This document shows, one piece after another, positions 35,155-46,149 of a stretch of DNA of 64,000 nt. The first letter of the stretch is position 1. Every line of letters begins with the position of its first letter. Source of the DNA: Camellia lanceoleosa (taxonomy: Eukaryota > Streptophyta > Magnoliopsida > Ericales > Theaceae); NCBI GenBank assembly GCA_025200525.1, contig CM045761.1, forward strand, positions 64,822,009 through 64,886,008, given 5' to 3'. The position numbers and the translations under genes were made by a program. The notes below the pieces were generated by a model. The model worked only from the letters and a program-made list of their open reading frames with translations. It was not told the origin of the DNA and ran no database searches.

Positions 35155-35313
35155 TGCTATATTTGGTTGGGAGATTTGAGAAGTGATTTAAAAAGAAAAA
35201 TAGAAAATGTATGTGAAATGTAAATAAAACATATCTATATTTCACCTAATTTCACATATCTTTTTCCTTTTCTTTTGCAAATTTCTTTCCAAATTTCCCA
35301 ACCAAACACAGCG
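35155..35313. mobile_element. Tourist-like MITE, 159 bp
   Basis: Inverted repeats tgctatatttggttggg and, inverse, cgctgtgtttggttggg are flanked by TAA on both sides (35152-35154 and 35314-35316). Compact and non-coding. Confidence 0.8.
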
Positions 35314-35316
35314 TAA

Positions 35317-36441
35317 TAAAACTTTATTTATTTATTTATTTTTGTAATTTTTTTTTCAAAATCCAATAAAATTAATGTGTACGTGGAAGCGTCCAAAATG
35401 GTATAACATGTTCCATATACAAAGACTAAAATCTATTCTAGTACGGAAACAAGTCGTTTCAAGAAGATAACTCTACGGTGCACCCTAGCTAACATGAGGG
35501 AAGTTTCTCAAGTTCAATGCATAACCCTAGTGTGAATCTAAGGCTGCAAATTCAACCAAATGTAGATATGAGAATCATATGTTACTTGATGGTTAAGTAT
35601 ATCACAAGTCAATGTGACATCAACTAATGAAAAATAATAAATAGAATTAACTGAATAAATTTTATCTCTCACTTAATCATATTGTGATTTTTATTGTAAA
35701 ATGAGATTTTTTTTATTAGAGTGACACTGCTATATTTCATCTCAATCTGCTTTGTGCTGTGAATAACTTGGAAGATAAGAAAAGGAATCTAAGCATGTTG
35801 GACGAAGGCCTAATTTGAAGGCACCAAATCTTATTTTCACATATGACCTTTCACATTCCATCTAACAATTGTTGTTTCAAGTTTTGGGGCTACTCCCCTA
35901 ATCTAAAAATAAAAAAATAAAAAATGACTTGCATGATAGGAAGACGTGGGGCCGTGTGGCCACAATCATCATAGCTGTTTATGGAGATGTTATTTGGTAG
36001 GTTGATTCATCACAATGCATATTGGCCTATTTATACATAATTATTTTGTCTAAAAAAATATATATTTTTTTAAAAAAACCTTGTGTATTCCTTTCATTAA
36101 AATAGCTTATATAAGTCAAATATTTTGGCGTTGTTTAACGTTTATAGTTTATTATTTTTTGTTTATAAAAAAAAAAAAGTGCACACGATTTTTGTATATT
36201 TGGTTATGACGTATTGTGTTGTTAATTATATTTTATTGTGATATTAGGTATGACATTATTTTTGTTATGATTAAGAGTTCTTTATTATACCTCATGTGAC
36301 ATTTGGTTATAATCCTTTTCTTTTCTTTTTTTCTTAATTATGACTCCCATAATATTGAGTTATGCTATTTGTGGCAATCAAACCCACAAATATTAAATAT
36401 GTTTATATTTGTTTTTAGTTATATATATATAAAAGAGATTT
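35317..36441. other. AT-rich intergenic DNA
   Basis: No gene, RNA or clear repeat is seen. Contains poly-A/T runs and a TA run at about 36421. Confidence 0.4.
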
Positions 36442-36808
36442 AACTGGGCGGTGTTGTCGGGCAACCATGGGCCCATCACGTTACTCACCTCGATAATACA
36501 AACCGGTCATCTGGTAAAGTCTTTCGAGAATGTTATCCATACAAAAAAAATCACGTTTATCGGATAATCATAACCACATGATCATGTCACATTTATCTTA
36601 AAAATAATGGGTGATCTACTCTAAAAATTATATTTGTTGTTTATCTTTTTAAAGATAAATCTAGTTTGATCATGTGGTTGTGATTATTTAATCAATGTGA
36701 TTTTTTGCATGGGTGACTTTCTCGAAAGAACTTATAAAATGAATGATTCAGATCATTGAAATAAGTTATGTGATAGGCTCATGGTGGCTCGACAGCACTG
36801 TCCAGTTG
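36442..36808. mobile_element. Palindromic MITE
   Basis: Left arm aactgggcggtgttgtcgggc... and inverse right arm aactggacagtgctgtcgagc... run inward for about 150 bp each, with shared words tttcgagaa, aaccacatgatca and gataa. It folds as one long hairpin. gatttaact / gattcaact at the ends may be a decayed 9-bp target duplicate. Confidence 0.75.
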
Positions 36809-37499
36809 AAGGATTCAACTAGAGGGGAGCCTCCTCCATAAAAAAATACACCTTTGATACAAATGTATATTAAAATTTAGTTTTGAAAACAAATGAGAGA
36901 AGTGATTGTAGATGGTGACTAGATGTAGTGGTTGATTGCTAGAGGTTGTTGTATATGGAAGGTGTTTGGCGATAACTAATGGTGGTTGTTGGCCACATGA
37001 GGTGGTGGTTGAGGATGACTTTCGAAAAGAGTTTGTGCCCAAAAGTGATAGTTGTTAGTGAGAGGTTATTGGTGGCGGCTGGCGGCGAGAGGTGGTGGTC
37101 AAAGGGGTCACTTGGGGGGGGGGGTTGGCCATTAAGGATGATAAGTAGTGGGTCGTGGTCAAACAGGGTAGGAGGAGGAATGAATTTTTTTTTTCTTTTT
37201 TTTCTTTTTGGAAAAAAACAATTCAATTTAAATTCTAAAAATTAATTATAGATAAGTAATAAATTTTACAAATATTAATTATTTAAATCATAATTTTTTT
37301 CATGAATCTATGATAATTTTTTAAAAGTACCACTGTGTGTTAATTTCCTATATTTTTTCTCAAATAAGTGAAACTAATTTTTTTCATGGTTGTAACAATT
37401 TAATAAAATTTTATAGATTTTTTATAAGTTTTAAAAACAAAAATAGACACTAAATGAATTTTTATTTATAATTTTAAATATTTTGCAAATATATATTGA
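36809..37499. other. AT-rich DNA with GGT-rich patch
   Basis: 36900-37160 is enriched in ggtggt/gtggtgg words and gives spurious ORFs on both strands. No gene is recognised. Confidence 0.4.
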
Positions 37500-38071
37500 T
37501 GATGCTGCATGTTCCTAACAGAACGGGTCGAGCTGATCTACGCTTCCCAAACCAATGCCCGAGGTACCAAGCCCACCAGATGACCTGCACAAGAGTTCAA
37601 CGGGAAACGGGGAGTCCCCCGGCGAACCCTCCGACGAGCAAGTTAGAAAGAGAAATGGAATGTAGAGATAGATTAGAGATAAAAAACTTAACATTCTTCT
37701 TGTCTTCGACGTCTACTGATATCCTCTGGTAATCATTTCGTTGTTCCTTCCGACCTGCCATCTTGGCCGAAAGTCTATACTCTAGCTTGCTTTGTTCATG
37801 GTGAGGCTGTTCTGTCTCGACGGGGAGGGGTTATCGCAATAAATGTTGTAAGGGGCTTCATTAATAGCTGATGTGCAGTGCAATAATTTTGCAAGATCTT
37901 TGCCTGCTTATGTGGCTTGTCCTTCACCTGCCACGTATCTAAGTGTCATTGGTTCTTAGTGCCATGTTGAGTTCAAGCCATGTTGGGCTTCATTAGTTGA
38001 ATTATGTATTGGGCCCTAAGTGGTGGGCTTGGGTTGTTCATAGTGGGCTATAGCCTTTACGGGCTTACCCA
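37500..38071 (-). repeat. 3' LTR of element E
   Basis: Plus-strand reading TGATGCTGCATG... to CTTACCCA; 572 bp. Direct repeat of 47880-48443 with frequent transitions and small indels, about 93 percent similar by eye. Confidence 0.92.
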
Positions 38072-38169
38072 TGTTAGTAGTCCTACATTCCCGAGTGCAA
38101 CTTTAGTCCAACGAAGGGAATAAAGAAGAAAACGATGGTTGTTAGAGACGGCGAGGCGATGGCCGAACG

Positions 38170-38430
38170 AGAGGTGGGCTAACGGCAACAGGTGGTCGAA
38201 CGGAGGGGCCGACCGCAAAGGGCGACCGAGTGGAGGGATCGACTATGAGGAGGGCCGACTGCGAAAGGTAACCAAGTGGAGGGACCGACCATGAGGAAGG
38301 CCGACCACAAAAGGTACCCGAGTGGAGGGACCGACCATGAGGAGAGCCGACCGCGAGAGGTAAACGAGTGGAGGGACCGACCATGAGGAGGGCCGACCGT
38401 GAAGGGTGACCGAGTGGAGGGACAAGTGGT
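38170..38430. repeat. 46-bp tandem array in element E
   Basis: tggaggga words at 38231, 38277, 38323, 38369 and 38415 are exactly 46 bp apart. The unit also contains gaccatgaggagggccgacc. It lies between the 3' LTR and the start of the antisense gene. Confidence 0.88.
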
Positions 38431-38829
38431 GGTGCGCAGGGCTCAAGGAGTGGCAAAGGCACGTGGTGAAGTGAAGTGGAATAGACAGGGAAGGGGAAAG
38501 GGGACGTGGATCGTGGTCGTACACGTGGCGGAATCTCGTAGTGGGGAAGGTTAGGCGTTGAGCAAGAAATGAAGCGATAGGTCAATATAAGGTGTTGAAA
38601 AGATAGTTTTGGCGAATTTGTGAAAATTTTCAAACTGGCAAAAATTAATTGTGACCCTTGGAATATAGGCAAGCATTGGGCTTTTGGTATTATCCGTTTT
38701 ACCTATCTCTTTGCAAAAAACCAAAACATCCCAGAAGTAAACTCGTTCGTTGCCAGTGATACGCCCCTGCAACACTTTGTGAATTTTCTTGTACCCGCAT
38801 CCGACGCCATTCGCAGACACACAAGAGAG

Positions 38830-41226
38830 ATGGCCCAAGAGGAAGCAACAACCGCAAAGGTTAATCCATTAGGTGATGAAGATGTGGTGGACTTGGCAGA
38901 ACAATATCGTACGGAGCGTAGGGAGGGGGAGGAAACGAGTCAGCCGATGTGGGCTCGCCCCAGGACAATAATTTCGGCCGCGAGACCTATTAGTCAGGAG
39001 GAGCCGGACCATTGACACACCAAACCGGATAGATTCGTTCTGACAGTAGAGGAGTTGGAGGGAATAAGAAAGAAGTATCAAATTCCCTCGGAGATATGGT
39101 TAAGATTGCCCACATCCAAGGAAAGGGCGTCGGATGTGCGGCCAGGCAAATTCAGCTTGTACGAGGAAGTGTTATGAGGGGGTTTGAGGCTACCTCTCTC
39201 CCAAGTAGTGGTGGATGTGTTAAACAAGTTAGAAGCGACGCTAGGGCAACTGATGTCGAATGCCTGGAAGATAGTAATGGCTTGCACGAGTGCCTGGCCG
39301 CAAGCCACCAGGGGGACGACAACGACAGTAGATGAGTTCTTCTCCTGCTACATGGCCTCCGATCAGCAAGAGACCTGGGTGACTCTGCAAGCAGTGGCAG
39401 GGCGAGGGTTGGTGGCAGGTCTTCCATTTTCAGTAAAGGGGTGGAGGCCGAGATGGTTCTTTGTGACGGCAAACGGTGAAGCTGGGGTTCACACAACGTG
39501 GAAGGTCCCCACCAAATCAGTCGAGCCTAAGTTGGGCAAGGAGGCCGAAGATCGAGTGAAGAAGGTGAGGGAATGGAGGGAAGAGAAGGGAGTGAGGTAG
39601 AACGAGTTGGTCCTGCCTTCAACGTTGTTTGCCCTGAAATTGAGACCGCAACCATTGGGGGAGGATCTAGCAAGGGAGGAGTTGGAGGTGTAGAGGAGGA
39701 AAGAAGATTGTTCACCCAAGCGGATAAATACAAGAAAGCAAAGTTGGGGCCTGCTCTGAAACCTATCGCGATGGAGCAAATCCAACCACGCCCCAAGCCA
39801 CTGGGGGAGAAGGATCTGAGTGGTTTTGAGCCACGACCACCCCCAATGGATCCTCTGAAGGAGAAGAATAAAAAGGAAATAGGGGTGTTGAAGAAGAAGA
39901 AAAGAGTAAAGGACGAGGGACGAGGGGCCACCCCTGAAGAGAACGAAGGAGGTGATGGCAGAGGAGACCCCTGAAGTGGGACAGGAGGAGATGGCGAATG
40001 GGGTGGAGAGTGGGGCGACTACTCCTGAAAAGCGAGTGGGGGGGGGCACTGACCCTTTAGAGGAGGCCGAGTAGCAACCAAAAGGGGGGCCTACCCCCCA
40101 AGGAGAGGGGGAAGGGGTCAAGTTAAAGACTGTTATCTACCATGCTCTAGCAGTGTTTTGGCGACTGAAGGGAGAAGGTGGCCCAGCCAAGAGTGCTGCC
40201 GACCGACTTTTGGGCATGGTGGAGGACGCGGCAATGTGCTCGATGGCCAGTTTTACTGAGGCCGAACTGCTAATAGAGTTGTGTTCGGCTCTGATAGAGG
40301 CAACTGCCTTAGCAGGAGCCCTACTGAACAAGGTTGCGGCTGCCAAAGGCGAAGTGAGGCCATTGAAGGTAAAGTTGGAGGAGGCGAAGGCCCAACTTGA
40401 AAGTTTGAAGAAGGAGACGGCAGAGTGGAGGAAGACCACGCAGAGTGTGTGCGCTAGGGGACTGGAAGAGGCCTAGAAAGCCAAGAAGATGGAAGTGTTG
40501 GCGATGGTGCAGGGCTATTCAGCCGACCGAGCCAATGCTGAGCTGTTCGCAACCAAGTTAGAGCTGGAGACGGAATGCCGTAAGGTGGTGTCGCTCGAGT
40601 TCCAATTGGGGAGCAAGCAGAAGAAGCTAGAAGAGGCCTAGAAAGCCTGCACCGTCGCCAACGAACGGTGGGATAAGGCCATGACCTGCAACGAAGATCT
40701 TCATGCTCATTTAATCAAAGAAAAAGAAGAAGCGGATCTGAAGATCGCTGAGCTAGAGAGGACATTGGCAGACGAGCGGGCCAAGTCAATGGAGGAGAAG
40801 GCGGGGTTGGAGAAGGCTTTGGAGGAAAAAAAGACCAAGTTAGCCTTTGAAAAGGCAGCGTACCCCGACTTATGTCTCGCAGCAGTAGAACAGTTCAAGG
40901 GGTCCGCTGACTTCCAGATGGCTATTGATGCCGCGATCGCCAACAACTTGGCAAGAGAGGGGTCTGGGGGGGCTGGCCCGTCGAGAGCGGCCACTGGGAG
41001 CAGGAGTGAAGAAGAAGTGATCCAAAGCTTCCGGCGGTCGGACTTCTACAAACATGAGATGGCTGAGTTCTGGGACAGCGGCTGGAAGATGTTTAAATGC
41101 AAAGCAAAAAAGCTGTTCCCAGACTTAGACTGTAACACTGTTAGAATAGATGAAGACGATGTGGCCCAAGCCCCTTTAGACGAAGGTGTTAACGAAGAAG
41201 ACCTTGCTCCGAGCGAGGTAGAATGA
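38830..41226 (+). pseudogene. Antisense Transposase_28-like accessory gene of element E
   Basis: Plus-strand reading, opposite to the genome of E. The proposed start is ATG at 38830 (MAQEEATTAKV); an upstream Met at 38620 is possible. One frame carries nearly all of it, about 800 codons, with stops at 39013, 39175, 39598, two within repeated LEEA-stop-KA words, and a stretch (39600-39960) where another frame is the open one. The domain at 39130-39520 has KFSLYEEVL, GGLRLPLSQVVVDVLNKL and WFFVTANGEAG, characteristic of PF04195. It is followed by a charged linker, a long coiled coil (ADLKIAELERTLADERAKS) and an acidic tail. The architecture parallels the antisense gene at 13301-11251. Function unknown. 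No intron is required here. Confidence 0.7.
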
Positions 41227-41716
41227 TGAATGTAAAATTTTTGCACTTTGTTTGTAAATGAAAATTTTCTTGTTGTTTTGTTTGTGGTTTTTTGTTGGGC
41301 GTGTAACTTTTGTAGTAAACTTATGTATAAGTTTGTGAATAAATAAAATTCTGTTGTGTTTGTCACACTATGGCCTTTATTTTTGTAAATTTGAAAAGAA
41401 TAAGAATGGTTATTCAAATAAGGCTTGTGTATAAATCGCGGTAAAAATCGAGAAGTAGGGAGCCAAGCTAGCTTGTGAGAAAATTATGATGCAAAGAATG
41501 TTATCCATAAGAACGTTGAAATGTAAAGGTCTTAAAATGTGAAGTTTTAATGCATGTTGTAAGAATGTTGAGAAATGAAAGAGTGGGTTGGGAAATAAAA
41601 TTAAAAAATGTAAAGAATGTTAAAAAGGTGTAAAAACATGGTCCTGGAATTTGACTAAGTAAGGAAACTATGCCTCAATCATGAAGTTGCAAGAATGGCC
41701 TTAGCCGAGCTCTTCA
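41227..41716. other. Element E spacer
   Basis: AT-rich spacer between the antisense gene's stop and the 50-bp array. It probably holds the 3' end of the antisense transcript (aataaaat at 41339). No other feature. Confidence 0.4.
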
Positions 41717-42110
41717 TTCGTGCTCAGTCCAGGTTGAGCCATGATTAACTCGGTCTGGCTGACTCTTCGAGTAACTCAGCCTAGCTGAGCTCCGTATGTT
41801 GATGTTCACCGTTGAGGCTTTAAGTAACTTCACCTGGTGAGCTCTTTTCGTGCTCACCGCTAAGGCTTTAAGTAACTCAGTCTGGCTGAGCTCTTCGTGC
41901 TCAGTCTAGCTAAGGCTTTAAGTAACTCAGTCTGGCTGAGCTCTTCGTGCCCAGTCTAGCTAAGGCTTTAAGTAACTCAGACTGGCTGAGCTCTTCGTGC
42001 TCAGTCTGGCTAACGCTTTAAGTAACTCATTCTGGTTGAGCTCTTCGTGCTCAGTCTGGGCCGAGGTTTATGCTCATTTTCGATCTGGTGAGGCTTTAAG
42101 TAACTTCGGT
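41717..42110. repeat. 50-bp tandem array in element E
   Basis: agtaactcag words at 41871, 41921, 41971 and 42021 are 50 bp apart. The unit includes gtctggctgagctcttcgtgc, and outer copies are more divergent. It lies between integrase and the antisense gene. Confidence 0.88.
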
Positions 42111-42328
42111 CTTTGTCGCAATCAGGCGTATGCTATTGAAATACCACACAGATAACTGAGATATAAGATTGTTGTCATGTAAAGTGTAGCCCATTTGATC
42201 ATAAATTTACACCATATGAGAAGAGAATAAGAACATTCAAGTGCGTAGATTGTCAAAAAGAAAATACAACAACTGATCAATACAAAAATAGGGCTTCATT
42301 GAAAATAACGCTTCAAGTGCTCAGCGTT

Positions 42329-43357
42329 CTACGAATGGGGGAGATCTCGACCTTCCATGTCCTGAAGTCGGTAAGTGCCCGGACGAGGTCTGGCCTTAAC
42401 GATGTGAGGTCCCTCCCACTTGGCTGCCAACTTGACCTCAGCCAAATTTTTTGTGGCAAGAGTTGCTTCGCGCAGAACAAGGTCCCCTAAGGCGAACTCT
42501 CTCAATCGTACTTTGCGGTTGTAGTGAGTTCTCATTTTCTGTTGATATGAGGCCTGTTTGACAACAGTGGTCTCTCGGAGCTCTTCAATCAGGTCTAGGT
42601 CGGCTTGACGCAGTTCTTCAGGGAGTTCTGGATTTGGGTGCAGAACCCTTGGGGTAGGCAGACTGATTTCCACTGGGATGACCTCCTTAGCGCCATATGT
42701 TAAGCGGAATGGGGTCTCCCCAGTGGGGGTTCGGCCTATAGTATGGTACACCCAGAGTACATTTGGTAATTCCTCAGCCCAGAGTTCCTTAGCAGCTTCC
42801 AGCTTAGTTTTGATGATCTTCAGAAGAGAACGGTTGGTAACCTCAACTTGGCCATTGGCTTGGGGATGACCTGGAGAAGAGAAACATAGTTGGATTTGAA
42901 GTTCGGCACAAAATTTCCTGAATTTGGCATTGTCAAATTGTTTGCCGTTGTCAGAGACGATGGCTTGAGGGATGCCAAATCGGCACACGATCGATTGCCA
43001 GATGAATCTGGTGGTGTTCCGCTCGGTAATTGTGGCAAGGGGTTCCGCCTCCACCCATTTAGTGAAGTAATCAATGGCGACAATTGCGAATTTGGTTTGG
43101 CCTCGGCCAGTGGGCAATGGGCCAACTAGGTCGATCCTTCATTTGGCGAATGGATAAGGGCTACAAAGTGTGATCAACTCTGCAGGAGGAGTATGAGGGA
43201 TGTTGGCAAAGCGTTGGCACTTATTACATTTAAGCACGAATTCAACGACATCTTGGTTGAGAGTAAGCCAGAAGTAACCAGTGCGGAGTATTTTGTGGGC
43301 TAGTGACCTGGCACCCGAATGATTGCCACATACACCCTCATGGACTTCTCTCATCAC
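42329..43357 (-). pseudogene. Integrase of element E
   Basis: On the minus strand, a zinc-binding segment (HEGVCGNHSGA, CNKCQRFA; 43357-43139) is followed by the core (43117-42329). The core has AIDYFTKW (Asp), IVSDNGKQF (Asp), NGQVEVTNR (Glu) and GETPFRLTYG, then LREFALGDLVL and a tail near KWEGPH. The catalytic triad is complete. A stop between the zinc-binding part and the core breaks the frame. There is no chromodomain, consistent with Tat. Confidence 0.9.
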
Positions 43358-44240
43358 TTAGGTCGCTTGAGCAGGATTGAGGCATCTCAGGTATGGGCGT
43401 GAAAAGCCACGTTTGTACAACAGACCACTGATAAGAATGTAGTTGGATGACCGGGCCCTAACTTTGGCGGCCTGGTGCTTGTCGTCTAGCAGTTCCCCCT
43501 TTGTCAAAAATAGAAAGATGTCGATCGTCCATGGAATAGGTTCGTTTTAGAGGAAGTGGACTTGCTACTAGTTCAGGGAAATGGCAGGGTGAGCTAGATA
43601 TTCGAGGTGGACACCATGGCTGAGGTCTGACTGGTCGGCAGAAGCTAACTAAGCCATTTCATCTGCCTTGGCATTTTCTGTCCGAGAAATGTGCTTGATA
43701 TGGAAATTATTGAAGAGGCGAGCAAGGGGGAGTGCAATATCCCTGTATGTCCGCATTGTGTCTTCCTTGGCATCGAATTCCCCCGTGATTTGTCCGACAA
43801 TGAACTGGGAATCGCAGAACACTTCGATATGGTTAACACCAATGTCTCTGGCGAGGCAGAGACCTGCGATGAGTGCCTCATATTCAGTCTCATTATTGCT
43901 TGCGTCGAACAAGAAATGGAGAGCACACTTAAAATAACCACCCTCGGGAGTGGTAAGGATGAGACCAGCCCCACTGCCTTCTTTGCGGGATGATCCGTTG
44001 ACGTTGAGGGTCCAAGAGTGGAGGTCTTTTGCCTCAGTATGGGATGGCGGGGGCCGGGGAGCCGTGATTGGAGTGGGGTTAGTGAACTCCAAGATGAAGT
44101 CGGCGATGGCCTGCCCCTTAATCGCCGTTCGAGGTCGGTAGGAGATGTCAAATTGGCTGAGCTCAACTGACCATTGCATAAGTCGGTCGGACAACTCTGG
44201 TTGTTGCATTATTTTCTTCAACGATTAGTCAGTGAGGACG
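43358..44240 (-). pseudogene. Second (archaeal-type-like) RNase H of element E
   Basis: Frame 44221-43649 begins with the tether region (RLMQWSVELSQFDISYRPR, KGQAIADF) and continues with WTLNVNGSS, NNETEYEALIAGL, VFCDSQFIVGQI and KADEMA. This second RNase H after RT-RNase H is typical of the Tat lineage. The first catalytic position is Asn in VNGSS where family members usually have Asp (DGSS), so this copy would be inactive. 43358-43640 is degenerate linker. Confidence 0.82.
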
Positions 44241-45300
44241 ACAATGAGGTAGGCCTGGAAATAAGGTCGGAGTCGTCTTGAGGCTATGACCAAGGCTAAG
44301 GCCATTTTTTCAAGCAATGGGTAGTTCTATTCTGCTCCCCTGAGAGCCCGACTGATGTAGTAGACCGGTCGTTGGACAGAGCTGTCTTCCCTGATGAATG
44401 CTGCACTGACTGTAGTGTTTGACACAGCTAAGTAGAGGAAAAGGGGTTCACTCGTGATTACCTGAGAGAGTAGGGGGGGTTGGCCATGCACTACTTCAAC
44501 TGCTGAAAGACCTTTTCGGATTCTACCGTCCACTCAAAAGTTTGCCGAAGAACTTTGAAGAAAGGGAGGCACTTGTCTGTTGCACGGGAAATGAAACGGT
44601 TGAGGACGGCGACTCTGCCAGTAAGCCTCTGAACCTCTTTAACCGTTTTGGGCGACTGCATTTCTATCAAGGCCTTAATCTTTTCGGGATTAGCTTCGAT
44701 GCCTCGCTGACTGACCATAAAACCCAAGAATTTCCCAGATCCTACGCCGAAGGCGCATTTCTCCGGATTGAGTTTCATTTGATACTTTCGTAGGGTACCA
44801 AAGGTCTCTCACAGATCGGTCAGATGATCAGTGGAGAGTTTGCTCTTGATTAGTATGTCGTCGACGTATATTTCCATGTTCGGGCCTATCTGGTGATGAA
44901 AGACGACGTTAACCAACCGTTGGTAAGTGGCCCCGACATTTTTCAACCCAAACGGCATGACACAATAATGGTAGATTCCCCGGTCAGTAATGAAGGAGGT
45001 GTGCTCTCGGTCAGACGAGTGCATCAGAATTTGGTTGTATTCAGAGAAGGCGTCCATGAAGCTGAACATTTGATAGCCGACCGTGGCGTCAATGGGCAGA
45101 TCTATGCGAGGAAGGGGATAACTGTCTTTGGGGCAAGCTCGATTAAGGTCGGAGTAGTCGACACAGAGTCGCCATTTACCGTTAGTTTTACGAACCAAGA
45201 CCACAGTTGACAGCCATCTAGGGTAGTCCACATTTTTGATAAACTATGCCTCAAGGAGCTTATCTACTTCGGAGGCAATAAGAGTGTTGCGCTACGGGTG
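44241..45300 (-). pseudogene. Reverse transcriptase and first RNase H of element E
   Basis: The RT block (45231-44809) contains VVLVRKTNGKWRLCVDY, SFMDAFSEYNQI, MPFGLKNVGATYQ and EIYVDDILIKS with both catalytic Asp. 44778-44327 holds the thumb and connection (KCAFGVGSGKFLGF) and the eroded first RNase H (LYLAVSNTTVSAAF), which already lacks the usual Asp, as in Tat relatives. Breaks lie near 44800 and 44490-44530. Confidence 0.9.
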
Positions 45301-45420
45301 AAAGATGCGTTGTTTCTAGCGGAAGGGTCGGAAGTGGGGCTCAATGCTGAGACGATGGGTTATGAAGGATAGGTCAATACCCGGCATGTCGGAGTGGGTC
45401 CAGGCAAATACGTCGTTGTG

Positions 45421-46030
45421 CTAAATCAGGAGGGCAGTAAGGTCAGCCTTTGCTTGGGAGGATAGTTGGCTGTCGATTTTGGCAGTTTTTGTCAGGTTGG
45501 TGGGGTCGATGGGGACCTCAACAAGCTCTTCCACTGGTTCCCCTCTGACTAGCTCATCCTCGTCTCTGACGTCGAGCCCTTCAATGATCATAGCCTTCTT
45601 TAGCTTGACCTCTTTAAGTGAGGCGACGTAACATTCCCTGGCCACGGTCTGCTCTCCTCTTATTGTGCCGACTCCCAAGTTGGTGAGGAATTTGACGGCA
45701 AGATAGAAAATGGATGTGATAGCTTGGAAAGCATTTAGGGCGGTGCGGCCGAGGATGATGTTGTAAGCAGAGGGACAATCGATGACGAGGAAGGTGAGTA
45801 ACTTTGTGGTCTGCCATGGATATTCCTCGATTGTGATAGGAAGATCGATGGAGGTCACCCGATCTCCAGTAAAATAGACCAATGGGGTTTAGAGAGGGGA
45901 CAGACTTTCTTCCCCGATCTTGAGCTAGCGGAAGGCATTTAGGAAGATGATGTCTGAAGAACTGCCGTTGTCGACGAGAACCCGTCTGACCTTGTAATTG
46001 GAGAGGAGGGCAGAAATGACGAAAGGGTCG
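45421..46030 (-). pseudogene. Aspartic protease region of element E
   Basis: VRRVLVDNGSSSDIIF (about 46000-45950) carries the active-site DNGS variant usual in Tat/Athila proteases. ITIEEYPWQTT and AYNIILGRTALNAF (45882-45421) form the second half and linker. Interrupted by at least one stop (near 45890). Confidence 0.85.
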
Positions 46031-46149
46031 TCATGGGGGTAACAGATACCTGTGTAGTCGGCGTCCGTAAAGGTGATAGGCTCCGTCCACTACTTGGGCT
46101 GTTTGGAAGGTCGGTCCAATGTGGCAACTTCTTTGTCTGAGCCCTGACT

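Noticed and set aside
38142..38672. Minus-strand ORF rich in Pro, Ser and Arg
   Set aside because: It reads through the 46-bp array; 46 is not a multiple of three and no domain is seen.
41717..42110. CRISPR-like 50-bp periodicity
   Set aside because: The whole 50-bp unit repeats, with no variable spacers and no cas-like genes.
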